Shown piece by piece: positions 1 through 7,848 of a stretch of 64,000 nt of DNA. Both the position numbers and the translations under genes were made by a program. The notes beneath the pieces were generated by a model. That model ran no database searches, was not told the origin of the DNA, and saw only the letters and a list, made by a program, of their open reading frames with translations. How positions within the stretch are numbered: position 1 is the first letter of the stretch; every line of letters begins with the position of its first letter. Origin of the DNA: an uncultured Bacteroidales bacterium (GTDB lineage: Bacteria > Bacteroidota > Bacteroidia > Bacteroidales > UBA932); assembly GCA_946999645.1 (NCBI GenBank), contig CAMQDS010000005.1:44568-108567 (forward strand). Reading direction: 5' to 3'.

Positions 1-1
1 C

Positions 2-799
2 TATATTGTTTCAACCTCAACAGTAAAGACTTTTGAGGACATACCAAGTGAAACAATAGTAGATGCATGCAATGCATGTGGTTACTACACACGGTGGGGA
101 TATGAAGCAAGATATAAACGATTATCTGCTTATGCTGATTACTATTCTATTGCGACAAGCGGGAAGGAAATAGTATCAAAAGAGGACTGGAATGATGCAA
201 AAGATATGATGTCTATATTCAGAAACAATGCTTATTTAAGTAAACTGTTTGGCACGAAGAACACAAAAGATACTGAATATATATATCAATCACAATTTGT
301 AATAGACTATGCATTACCTTCAGGAAGAACAGTAAAAATTAAGATAATGCCAGATCTTCTTGTTATTAATCATAAAGAGAAGAAGATACAACCAGTTGAT
401 TTAAAAACAAGCAGTACCCCTGCATGGAACTTTCGTGAGAACTTTATCAACTTTAGATATGATATTCAGGCAAAACTTTATTCTGATATATTGCAAGAAG
501 TAATATCAAAAGATGATGAGTTAAGTAAGTATAAAGTACAGCCTTATTTGTTTACAGATATAAGTAGAGTAGATAAAGTACCAGTCACATATGTCTATGA
601 CCAAACTGATTTACTTCAGAAGAACGGATTGAGTTTCTACAACGGTTCAGGTAAAACTTATACATACAAGAGTTGGCAATGTCTTTTAGATGAGATACTT
701 TCATATGAAGAAACTAATGCAAAAGTTCCATCATACATAAAGACAGATACACCAAATGATATAATTAGTTTAATAGAAAAGAGATATGATAACGAATAA
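2..799 (+). CDS. PD-(D/E)XK-family nuclease of phage type, 5' end outside the window
   Basis: The reading frame is open from base 2 with no stop, so the gene begins upstream of the window and the internal ATG at 206 is not its true start. The visible 265 codons contain a PD-(D/E)XK-like core: a Pro-Asp pair (Asp codon 353-355) followed by a beta hairpin and the sequence VDLKTS (Asp codon 398-400, Lys codon 404-406). This resembles RecB/Cas4-like phage exonucleases, which process DNA ends during replication or recombination. It overlaps the next gene by 14 bp and lies upstream of a DNA polymerase, which fits a replication/recombination module. The nuclease assignment rests on this short motif and context; the substrate is unknown. 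Confidence 0.7.
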   Translation, partial: YIVSTSTVKTFEDIPSETIVDACNACGYYTRWGYEARYKRLSAYADYYSIATSGKEIVSKEDWNDAKDMMSIFRNNAYLSKLFGTKNTKDTEYIYQSQFVIDYALPSGRTVKIKIMPDLLVINHKEKKIQPVDLKTSSTPAWNFRENFINFRYDIQAKLYSDILQEVISKDDELSKYKVQPYLFTDISRVDKVPVTYVYDQTDLLQKNGLSFYNGSGKTYTYKSWQCLLDEILSYEETNAKVPSYIKTDTPNDIISLIEKRYDNE

Positions 800-1781
800 T
801 ATAGGAATAGCTAAGAACGAAAATGTATTCTTGTTAATCGATAATAAGATAGAGAGATATACGTTGTATTACATCGAAAGATATTATAATAGAAAGTTTA
901 AAGCAGAGTATAACACAATCATTAGTTCTAATTTACTTAGACTTATTCAAGATAAGAATTGTCCATTGATTGATTTTAACACAAAAGTCCCAAAAGGAAA
1001 ATCAATTTATGTTTCACCAGATTGTCCTATTCCAATAGCAGATTTAAGAAAACACTATAATATTAAAAGATTTGCTGATTCTGGTGAGTATAATGTACTT
1101 AATTTTAAGCCTACTGGCAGATGTATTTATAACTATATGATATTTGAACAAGAAAAAATAATTATCGGTAAAAATTATCCTCTTAATTTAGATTTAGATA
1201 AAATATTAGCAATCATATCCAAAGATTCCGGTATGAAGTTATCTGCAGCAAATGGAGTAAAAAATGGTGCATTGGAATGTGCCTTTTTACCAGATAAGGC
1301 ATCAGTTTTCCGCAAACTTTTTAATAGTGAACTTAAACTCCCTGTAGTTACTTGTGAGCAACTTGATACAAGAAATGAAAACAAGCTTACGGTTGATACT
1401 TTAATGACTATCTATGAATCATGTAAGCGTACATATGATCCAAACATTATAAGACCGCAACTTATGCTACTTAATCAATATGATTGGGAAAATTATCCAT
1501 ATACAATGTATACTTTATTTAAGGCAATAGGAGTAAAAAATAAGACAAGTGGAGTTACAGATAAAGCTATTATTCGTATGAAGGATAAGTGTGAATACAG
1601 ACCTACGATAATAGAAGAGCAAGATAGATTGCTTTTAGCAGAATTTATGAGTAAACTGCTTAATATAAATGGAACTATGTATGTCGACTATTTAGACGTA
1701 TTAGACAAAACATACAGCCAACATATAGATATTAGAGATTTCTGTAAAGTATTTCAATGTATTGTAAGAATTAAAATCTAA
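786..1781 (+). CDS. Phage-like protein of unknown function
   Basis: I do not recognise this 331-residue protein. It is rich in Lys, Asn, Ile and Tyr, has no signal peptide, no obvious membrane segment and no nucleotide-binding loop. Its start overlaps the end of the nuclease gene by 14 bp, and the retropepsin-like gene starts 4 bp after its stop, so it is almost certainly co-transcribed and translationally coupled within the replication module. A role in DNA replication or recombination is an inference from position only. Confidence 0.75.
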   Translation: MITNNIGIAKNENVFLLIDNKIERYTLYYIERYYNRKFKAEYNTIISSNLLRLIQDKNCPLIDFNTKVPKGKSIYVSPDCPIPIADLRKHYNIKRFADSGEYNVLNFKPTGRCIYNYMIFEQEKIIIGKNYPLNLDLDKILAIISKDSGMKLSAANGVKNGALECAFLPDKASVFRKLFNSELKLPVVTCEQLDTRNENKLTVDTLMTIYESCKRTYDPNIIRPQLMLLNQYDWENYPYTMYTLFKAIGVKNKTSGVTDKAIIRMKDKCEYRPTIIEEQDRLLLAEFMSKLLNINGTMYVDYLDVLDKTYSQHIDIRDFCKVFQCIVRIKI

Positions 1782-1785
1782 TTAT

Positions 1786-2244
1786 ATGAATAAAATAAAA
1801 TTTAATTTTATTATCCCAGAAGTAAACATCCCAACAATAGAAATAACATTTGAGGGAAATCGTAAGTTCTATGCTTTCATAGATACTGGTGCTGAAGAAA
1901 CCATGTTTAACCTTGACTTTATTTTATCTAATAAAGATTTGTTCGATATAGAAAAATTTGATAAAGATATGTCAATATGTGGTATATCCTATGACAAATC
2001 TAAAGTAAACATTATGAAAATTAAATCAGAGATTCAACTAAAAGATGAATCAGGAACACTTGTTAAATATGATATAAAAGGATCTTCAATACCTATGACT
2101 AATATAGAAGACTACCTAACTTCAGTTAATAGTGATAAGAAAATCGTTGCAATAATAGGAAGCGACTTCCTATTTAAAAATAACGCAGAGATAGATTATG
2201 AACATCAAACAATACTACTAAGTAATGTTATACATCGTAAGTAA
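1786..2244 (+). CDS. Retropepsin-like aspartic protease encoded by the phage-like element
   Basis: This 152-residue protein has the two hallmarks of the retropepsin-like fold. Near the N-terminus is FIDTGAEETMF (catalytic Asp33-Thr-Gly), preceded by strands that would form the flap side. Near the C-terminus is IIGSDFLFKNNAEIDYE, matching the Leu/Ile-Ile/Leu-Gly-x-Asp-Phe-Leu element of single-domain aspartic proteases that act as dimers. No signal peptide or membrane segment is seen, so it would be cytoplasmic. It lies between an unknown gene and the DNA polymerase, overlapping the polymerase start by 20 bp. The family call is good; the substrate and whether it is an active protease are unknown. 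Confidence 0.75.
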   Translation: MNKIKFNFIIPEVNIPTIEITFEGNRKFYAFIDTGAEETMFNLDFILSNKDLFDIEKFDKDMSICGISYDKSKVNIMKIKSEIQLKDESGTLVKYDIKGSSIPMTNIEDYLTSVNSDKKIVAIIGSDFLFKNNAEIDYEHQTILLSNVIHRK

Positions 2245-4306
2245 AAATATTAAATCAAATAATGATTTAGTACATAATATCAGTATCAAAGAGAGCCTTG
2301 AGATGATAAAAAAGTTTCCTGTGGTTCAATTTGATACTGAAACAACAGGACTTGATTGTCATATCAACAAACTTATTTCACTTCAGTTTGGATATAAAGA
2401 TTTCAAAAAGAATGAAGTAACAACAATAATTGTAGATTGTATGACAATCTCACCAATTAATTACAAAGATGTTCTTGAGAATAGTTATCTAATAGGTCAT
2501 AATCTCAAGTTCGATTTGCAGTTTCTTTATGAATATGCTATCAAACCAAGGAAAATATATGATACATACATATGTGAAAAGGTATTGTATCTTGGATATA
2601 AGCCTGGAAAAGTATCTTTTAAATTGGGAGATGTTCTGTATAGATATACTGGTATTACCATTGATAAATCTTTTCAATCAAAAATAGCATCTAAAGGATT
2701 GACAGATGAAGGCATAATCTACTCAGCACAAGATGTTACATATCTTCAAGATATACGTAAGGCACAAATACTTATAGCAAAAAGCAGAAAATGTGTTAAT
2801 GCTTTTATTGTTGAAAATAATTGTGTTCCAGCAATGGCATATCTGGAATGGTGTGGTATCAAATTAGACGAAAAGAAGTGGAAAGAAAAGATGAAGCAAG
2901 ATGAAGATTCCCTTGAAGATTATAAAAATAAACTTGATGAATATGTAAGAACACATACTAAATTAAGTAAGCATTTTGTTTCTTCTATAAGCGAACCGAG
3001 TTTGTTTGATACAGTAGGCACAACATATAAGCCAAATGTTCTTGTACAGTGGAACAGTTCAAAACAAGTTATTCCTGTACTAAAGCTACTTGGCTTTGAT
3101 ACAACAGTAAAAGACAAAAAAACAAAAAAGTTAAAGGATACTGCAGAAGAAAATTATATCGCAAATCAGAAAGGTATAGCAGATGATTTTCTGAAACTAT
3201 ACTTCGGATATAAGGGAGCAGAAAAGAATGTTTCTTCATATGGGCAAGGTCACCTCAACTTAATTAATCCTATTACAGGAAGACTGCATACTGTTTTTAA
3301 TCAAATAGGAACTGTAACAGGAAGAATGTCCTCAGGAAGTAATAGTAAGAATAATGATTTGGCTGCGTTCAAAAAACTACATTCTAATGATGTCCCATAT
3401 GTCAATCTTCAAAATCTTCCTGCACGCGGTGATAGTGGTAACATTTGTAGGTCTTGTTTTATAGCATCAGAAGGTAATGTCTTCATATCATGTGACTATT
3501 CTGCAGAGGAGTCACGTGTACAGGCTGATGTATGGAATGAGAAATCTTTGTTAGATGCTTTTGCCAAAGGGATAGACACACATAACCTGTATGCAAAACT
3601 CTGTTTTCCAGATGAACTAAAAGATATTAATGTAATGGACGTAAAGAAAGAAAGAGCAGATTTAAGACAAGCCGCAAAAAGTGCTGAATTTGCTGTTGCC
3701 TACGGTAGTAATGGAGCATCAATAGCTCAAACTATAGGAATGTCAGTTGAGAAAGCAATGAGTATGGTAAAAGGACTAATAAAGAATATGCCTGGAATGG
3801 CAGCCTTTAAAAAGAAGACAGTAGATTTTCTTAAAAAACACGGATACATAGTCATAAATACACTGACTGGTCATAGAATAATATGGTCTGAGTGGGCAGA
3901 ATGGCGTGCAACTGAAGACAGGTTAACAAGGGAGTTTTGGGAAAACTATAAAATATATCATAAAGGAACAGGCGATAATGTCTGCATAATGGTACGTCAA
4001 CACATGGCACTTGCTCATGATTGGTTTGAGAAAAATGTACTAAACTATCCAATACAAGGAGGGAGTGCAATCGTTCTTAAACATGCAGTTGCGGCTTTCT
4101 ACAACTGGATTGTTGACAATAATTATTTTGGTATAGTTAAACTATGTGTTCTTGTTCACGATGAGATATGTGCTGAATGCCCAAAAATACTTGCAGATAA
4201 AGTCACTAAAGCCCTTGAGAAAATAATGAAAGATTCAGCATCTAAGTTTTATAAGAAATTATCAATTCCTGCTGAAGCATCAGTAGGAAATCATTGGATA
4301 CATTAA
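2225..4306 (+). CDS. Family A DNA polymerase with 3'-5' exonuclease domain (phage type)
   Basis: The 693-residue protein has a complete DnaQ-like proofreading domain: Exo I DTETTGL (Asp37, Glu39), Exo II HNLKFDLQFL (Asp97) and Exo III YSAQDVTYL (Tyr166, Asp170). A family A palm and fingers follow: motif A DYSAEESR (Asp424), motif B from Arg481 and Lys485 to Tyr493-Gly494, and motif C HDE (His645-Asp646-Glu647). It has no 5'-nuclease domain, so it resembles phage replicative polymerases rather than host PolA. The start at 2225 lies inside the protease gene (20-bp overlap), indicating coupled expression. All catalytic residues I looked for are present, so it is probably functional. A terminator follows 58 bp downstream of the stop. 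Confidence 0.93.
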   Translation: MLYIVSKNIKSNNDLVHNISIKESLEMIKKFPVVQFDTETTGLDCHINKLISLQFGYKDFKKNEVTTIIVDCMTISPINYKDVLENSYLIGHNLKFDLQFLYEYAIKPRKIYDTYICEKVLYLGYKPGKVSFKLGDVLYRYTGITIDKSFQSKIASKGLTDEGIIYSAQDVTYLQDIRKAQILIAKSRKCVNAFIVENNCVPAMAYLEWCGIKLDEKKWKEKMKQDEDSLEDYKNKLDEYVRTHTKLSKHFVSSISEPSLFDTVGTTYKPNVLVQWNSSKQVIPVLKLLGFDTTVKDKKTKKLKDTAEENYIANQKGIADDFLKLYFGYKGAEKNVSSYGQGHLNLINPITGRLHTVFNQIGTVTGRMSSGSNSKNNDLAAFKKLHSNDVPYVNLQNLPARGDSGNICRSCFIASEGNVFISCDYSAEESRVQADVWNEKSLLDAFAKGIDTHNLYAKLCFPDELKDINVMDVKKERADLRQAAKSAEFAVAYGSNGASIAQTIGMSVEKAMSMVKGLIKNMPGMAAFKKKTVDFLKKHGYIVINTLTGHRIIWSEWAEWRATEDRLTREFWENYKIYHKGTGDNVCIMVRQHMALAHDWFEKNVLNYPIQGGSAIVLKHAVAAFYNWIVDNNYFGIVKLCVLVHDEICAECPKILADKVTKALEKIMKDSASKFYKKLSIPAEASVGNHWIH

Positions 4307-4364
4307 TAAATATAAATTAAATAATACCAAACTTATAAAGTAATATAACATAATAAATATCATT

Positions 4365-4401
4365 ATGGGCAGAGATATAATAAGATTTCTGTCCATTTTT
4401 T
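4365..4401 (+). terminator. Rho-independent terminator after the phage DNA polymerase gene
   Basis: A 12-bp stem (4365-4376 with 4385-4396, two G-T wobbles) encloses an 8-base loop and is followed by a run of six T. It separates the replication module from the downstream accessory genes. Confidence 0.8.
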
Positions 4402-4420
4402 AAATAAAATATAATTAATT

Positions 4421-4696
4421 ATGAATATAAAGATAAAATATTGGTTGGAGAGCCCAGACATGAAGGGAAGAACAGTACAAAGCCTATCAAAGATTATTAA
4501 AGACCCTGAAATAGATTTTAAAGTCGGGGACAAAGTAGTCTATAAAAAGGGCAAACGGACAATCAATCGAATAATAGCAATTAGCAAAGAAAGTCCATAT
4601 TGGGAGAAATATGGGAGTTGTATCTATACAGATTGTGGTACTTACTTCCTCCCTTTCAGACCCCAGAACCTTGAACTCCTAAAAGACGATGAATAA
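4421..4696 (+). CDS. Small protein of unknown function, coupled to the DGR-like variable protein
   Basis: A 91-residue protein I do not recognise. The middle contains FKVGDKVVYKKGKRTINRI, which suggests a small SH3-like or KOW-like beta barrel, but this is only an impression from the pattern of Gly, Asp and hydrophobic residues. It begins 20 bp after the terminator that closes the polymerase gene, so it probably has its own promoter. Its stop overlaps the start of the next gene by 8 bp, so the two are probably translated together, and it could be an accessory or chaperone for the variable protein. Confidence 0.65.
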   Translation: MNIKIKYWLESPDMKGRTVQSLSKIIKDPEIDFKVGDKVVYKKGKRTINRIIAISKESPYWEKYGSCIYTDCGTYFLPFRPQNLELLKDDE

Positions 4697-5417
4697 AATA
4701 GAGATTATGAAAGCAAATTCTACAAAAGAAGAATTGACATTAATGAAGTCAATTATAAATAAAATAACGGAAGAAGAAATAGTTAAACCTGATTACTCAA
4801 AAGTCGAAGTCGGAGATTACATGCTTAAGGACGGGACAACTGTCAACCCATTATATATGACTAGTAAGCAGGAGAGCCAAGCGATAGGCATTGTCGCATA
4901 CTTATACGAAGAACAGAAGAACGCATTTCTGAATTACGGAGTAAAATCAACACTTAGAGCAAAAGGAGTAGAAAGCCCCCACGGGCTTGTTATTGCTTTA
5001 AAAAATGCAGATGGAGATGGAGAGTATAAATGGTGCAAGAAGGATTATCCTACAATAGTATTTAAAACTTTAAACGAACAAATCGCCTATGGGGTAGACG
5101 GGTTAGAAATGACAGATAGTCTAACAGATATAGATAAATATCCTGCATTCCAAGCAGCAAAAGAATACGAAAAGGAAGTACACGCCCCTGCAAATACCAC
5201 AGGTTGGTATCTTCCAAGTATTGGTGAGTGGTCCTGTATGCTGAACCATTATGAAGAATTTTCAAAATATATAAGGCAAGACGAGGGCTGTTGGTCATCT
5301 TCGGAATATTCCTCTGACTACGCTTACGGCGTGCGTTTCACCATTCGCGGAAGCTTCTACTACGACTGCTACTATCGTGCTTACACGAACCCTGTCCGTC
5401 CCGTATTAGCATTTTAA
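4689..5417 (+). CDS. C-type-lectin-fold protein with a DGR-like variable C-terminus
   Basis: This 242-residue protein has an N-terminal segment (from VGDYMLKDGT, about residue 50) and a C-terminal formylglycine-enzyme/C-type-lectin-like part with TGWYLPSIGEW (about residue 175) and WSSSEYSS, ending in NPVRPVLAF. That ending is characteristic of variable proteins of diversity-generating retroelements in Bacteroidetes and their phages. The last ~35 codons are GC-rich (50 of 93 bases from 5313) and dominated by TAC, GAC, CGT/CGC, TGC, TTC and GCT, the codons expected when AAC/AAT template codons are mutated at adenines. Such proteins typically display a variable binding face, for example on phage receptor-binding tips. 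No reverse transcriptase, template repeat or Avd gene is visible in the window, so diversification would have to act from elsewhere or be inactive. Confidence 0.75.
   Translation: MNKIEIMKANSTKEELTLMKSIINKITEEEIVKPDYSKVEVGDYMLKDGTTVNPLYMTSKQESQAIGIVAYLYEEQKNAFLNYGVKSTLRAKGVESPHGLVIALKNADGDGEYKWCKKDYPTIVFKTLNEQIAYGVDGLEMTDSLTDIDKYPAFQAAKEYEKEVHAPANTTGWYLPSIGEWSCMLNHYEEFSKYIRQDEGCWSSSEYSSDYAYGVRFTIRGSFYYDCYYRAYTNPVRPVLAF
5313..5417 (+). repeat. Candidate DGR variable repeat (VR) at the 3' end of the lectin-fold gene
   Basis: The segment is markedly GC-richer than the surrounding phage DNA and uses codons of the form NNC/NNT almost without adenine-rich codons, until an invariant tail encoding NPVRPVLAF. 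The GC-rich string around 5391-5404 is where an initiation-of-mutagenic-homing site would lie. I found no second copy (template repeat) within this window by eye, so this is a prediction from composition and protein family only. Confidence 0.5.
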
Positions 5418-5442
5418 AACAAAATTAATAGGAGATAATATT

Positions 5443-5766
5443 ATGAATGAAAATACAATAAACTATATGATGCTTGGCAGATTACAAAGTGACTGTAATT
5501 TCTATTTGGGATTCGGAATGAGAAATGCAGACTACGCATTATACTGTAAAGACGAAAAAGAACAAATCAATGAGATGTTAAAAATATACAACGAACTTCC
5601 ATTGAAACCACTATGGTTAAAGGTAGCAGATATTTTACAATATGCAGAACAGATGAATGTTAATATAAAACACAAATTTTTGCTTAAGGCAACAGACCTT
5701 ATAATAAGAACATGGCAGAAAATAAGATATTGGAAAGAATTATACCCTAACCACTTTCAGAAGTAA
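5443..5766 (+). CDS. LPD11-like small protein of mobile elements
   Basis: The 107-residue protein begins with NYMMLGRLQSDCNFYLGFG and continues with a segment on updating a short helical stretch ending in KPLWLKVADILQYAEQM. The LLGRLQSDCxYxLGxGxR signature resembles the large polyvalent protein-associated domain 11 seen in phage and conjugative-element proteins of Bacteroidetes and Firmicutes. Its function is unknown. It starts 25 bp after the lectin-fold gene, so it is likely in the same transcript. No signal peptide or membrane segment. Confidence 0.65.
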   Translation: MNENTINYMMLGRLQSDCNFYLGFGMRNADYALYCKDEKEQINEMLKIYNELPLKPLWLKVADILQYAEQMNVNIKHKFLLKATDLIIRTWQKIRYWKELYPNHFQK

Positions 5767-5846
5767 CTATACGAGATTAACCTACATAATAATCAAAACA
5801 TAGAAGACACATAATAAACTAAATTAAATTCTGATTAATTAATTTT

Positions 5847-6233
5847 ATGAGAAAGGAAAAACCAAAGGAGAAACGAAAATTTACATATGGTCTTTGTAAT
5901 AGTTGCTATACATGTAGACGTTTTCAAATTGAAGACTATGACAACATAAAGTGTATTCTTGGAAATAATATATATAGGACAGTATGTAAAGATTACAAAA
6001 AAGCCGACAAGCAAAACGAGTTACTTGTCGGTAAAAAGCAATGTGCATCATGTCATAAATTTCTTCCATACAGTGAGTTCTATAAAGAAGTACGTTACCA
6101 CTGTGGACTTATGACTTATTGTAAAGGATGCACACTATACTTCAATGCTCTCAGAGCCAACAAAAGGGAGGAATTGCAACATATTGCTGAGATAAAAGAG
6201 AAGATTAGAATGAGTTACAAAAGGAAAAAGTAA
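5847..6233 (+). CDS. Small zinc-ribbon/cysteine-cluster protein of the phage-like element
   Basis: The 128-residue protein has an N-terminal cysteine cluster (CNSCYTCRRF, then single Cys residues) and a second cluster KQCASCHKFLPYSEFYK followed by CKGC. This second block resembles the treble-clef/zinc-ribbon found in phage endonuclease VII-like and HNH-associated proteins, but the catalytic His-Asn residues of a nuclease are not evident, so it may be a DNA-binding zinc protein only. It is the last plus-strand gene of the element and ends 3 bp from the convergent integrase stop. An 8-bp perfect inverted repeat (6004-6011 with 6024-6031) lies inside it. Confidence 0.6.
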   Translation: MRKEKPKEKRKFTYGLCNSCYTCRRFQIEDYDNIKCILGNNIYRTVCKDYKKADKQNELLVGKKQCASCHKFLPYSEFYKEVRYHCGLMTYCKGCTLYFNALRANKREELQHIAEIKEKIRMSYKRKK

Positions 6234-6236
6234 TTA

Positions 6237-7475
6237 TTATCTCTTGCCATATAGTACATAATCAATAACCTTTCTGTTTGCAATATCAACTTTCACTGGG
6301 TCTGTTTCAATATATATGAATGTAGTTCTATTTGTTGGAGCATGACCGAGTGCAAGTGATATTATATCTGATGATATTCCAAGTTCATATGCAATTGTTG
6401 CCCATGAATGACGGGCATAATAAGTTGTTATTTCAGGTATGATAGGTTTGATCTCATTAACTACTTTAGGTTTAGAAAACAAATTTGTTTCATCTGGTAT
6501 AAATGATTTATTTACGCTTCCTATTTTGCGTAAACCTTCATTAATTTCTCTTGCAAAACTGTTGTAATATTTGCAATGATCAAGAGCATTAAGGAGAAAT
6601 TCATTTTCCCCTTTATACTTTTCAATAATAACTTTTGCTTCAGGTTCTATTTTTATAGAATACTTCTTATTAGTTTTTTCTCTTATGTATTCTAATCTAC
6701 CATTTATCATTTGAGATTTTTTAGCAAGAAGCAAATCCTTTGAATTGATACCTATAAGAAAGAACATAAGAAAGAAATAATCCCTATACATTGAATTTTT
6801 ATTTGACGCTGGATAGTCATGAAATTTCCTCAACAAATCAACAGGAATATTTCTCTTGGCTGTTTCATCATATTTTATTTTAAAATGCTCAAAAGGATAA
6901 ATACTTATAATATTATTATGCAATGCATAATTACATATAGCCCTTAGACTTCTCAGGTAAATAGCCCTACCATTTGCACATTGGTTTTTAGAGAGATAAC
7001 TGTTGAAAGACCTTAACCATTTTAGATTAATGTTTTCAATTTTAAGATTACATCCTCCAAAATCTAATACCTTTTTCAATGTCAAATTATAAATACTCTT
7101 CGTACCATCTTTTAAATTACCATTATCAATATAATCGTTAAATATACTTTCAATATAATGTGATTGTTTTTTATCTTTAACCTTACTTGTAATAATTGAT
7201 TTTATTTCAGATGCGGTCATTGAATCAAAATTATCTTCAATTGAAAGAAGTGCAATGTCTTTGTCAATAGTAGATTTTTGTTTTTGCAATTTGGCATTGA
7301 TTGCTTCAACCCCAGGTACACAAAGCACTTTTGTGCCTGTCCAATTATCAGGACTTACACGCACGCCTGTTTTAATTGTTGTAGATGATTGATTATGGTA
7401 TATGCGAATAAGCAAAGAACCCTTACCGTCTGCTGCTTTTCCACGCATATCAAGAAATAATTTTGTAGATGCCAT
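6237..7475 (-). CDS. Tyrosine recombinase/integrase of the phage-like element
   Basis: This 412-residue protein has the architecture of Bacteroidetes site-specific recombinases: an N-terminal arm-binding domain (about 1-90, with the typical ADGKGSLLIRIYHNQ pattern), a SAM-like core-binding domain (about 100-200), and a C-terminal catalytic domain. Visible catalytic residues are Arg355-His356 (YYARHSWA), His378 (LGHA) and the nucleophile Tyr388 (FIYIE). The first catalytic Arg is not at its usual place (LIGINSKDLL), a divergence also known in this family, and the His of the HxxR box is replaced by Tyr. It is divergent from tRNA-Val only in position, not direction: both are on the minus strand, and the tRNA 3' end faces this gene, the usual layout for integration into a tRNA gene. 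Confidence 0.93.
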   Translation of the reverse strand: MASTKLFLDMRGKAADGKGSLLIRIYHNQSSTTIKTGVRVSPDNWTGTKVLCVPGVEAINAKLQKQKSTIDKDIALLSIEDNFDSMTASEIKSIITSKVKDKKQSHYIESIFNDYIDNGNLKDGTKSIYNLTLKKVLDFGGCNLKIENINLKWLRSFNSYLSKNQCANGRAIYLRSLRAICNYALHNNIISIYPFEHFKIKYDETAKRNIPVDLLRKFHDYPASNKNSMYRDYFFLMFFLIGINSKDLLLAKKSQMINGRLEYIREKTNKKYSIKIEPEAKVIIEKYKGENEFLLNALDHCKYYNSFAREINEGLRKIGSVNKSFIPDETNLFSKPKVVNEIKPIIPEITTYYARHSWATIAYELGISSDIISLALGHAPTNRTTFIYIETDPVKVDIANRKVIDYVLYGKR

Positions 7476-7583
7476 GATATAACAGTTTTATGTGGTATAA
7501 ATATAATAAACAATACTATATATTCCGCATAGCATTCTGCACAAAGTCATACGCACACTATCAAAAGAAAATACAACAACATA

Positions 7584-7623
7584 GTAAAACAATTATTATT
7601 TATAAAAAACATAATTGTTTTAC
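7584..7623. repeat. Perfect 13-bp inverted repeat between integrase and tRNA-Val
   Basis: GTAAAACAATTAT at 7584-7596 is exactly repeated in inverted orientation at 7611-7623, separated by 14 bp. It is 26 bp from the tRNA 3' end and upstream of the integrase start. It is a candidate arm-type binding site for integrase or excisionase, or an operator for integrase expression. Its palindromic form and position are seen; the role is inferred. Confidence 0.6.
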
Positions 7624-7649
7624 TATATTAAAATCAGTCATTTTCTTTG

Positions 7650-7724
7650 TGGGAGCAGAGGGAGTCGAACCCCCGACCCTCTGCTTGTAAGGCAGATGCT
7701 CTAAACCAACTGAGCTATGCTCCC
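7650..7724 (-). tRNA. tRNA-Val (anticodon TAC), integration target
   Basis: Reading the minus strand, the 75-base sequence folds into a standard cloverleaf: 7-bp acceptor stem (GGGAGCA with TGCTCCC), D arm, anticodon stem TCTGC/GCAGA with loop CTTACAA (anticodon TAC, Val) and a TTCGA T-loop. The discriminator is A and no CCA is encoded. The 3' end points to the integrase, so it probably supplies the attachment core of the element, whose other copy would be outside the window. Confidence 0.96.
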
Positions 7725-7776
7725 AAGCTTTCCCTCAACCTTTAATGATTGTCGGATTATTTCCGAAACGGGATTG

Positions 7777-7807
7777 CAAATATAGCGACAATTTATGATT
7801 CTGCAAA
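7777..7807 (-). promoter_or_regulatory. Bacteroidetes-type promoter of tRNA-Val
   Basis: On the minus strand, TTTG at 7804-7807 is followed after exactly 19 bp by TATATTTG (7777-7784), matching the -33/-7 consensus TTTG-N19-TAnnTTTG. Transcription would start near 7770, about 45 bases ahead of the mature tRNA. Confidence 0.8.
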
Positions 7808-7848
7808 TATTTTAATACTTTTTTTGCAATTTTTATGGTTTTTATTGA

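Noticed and set aside
206..799. Apparent start of the nuclease gene at the ATG at 206
   Set aside because: The frame is open to base 2 without stop and the upstream codons are normal protein sequence, so it is a truncated gene rather than one starting at 206.
7490..7690. Small plus-strand frame running over the tRNA-Val region
   Set aside because: It runs through the inverted repeat and antisense to the tRNA, with no family resemblance or ribosome-binding site.
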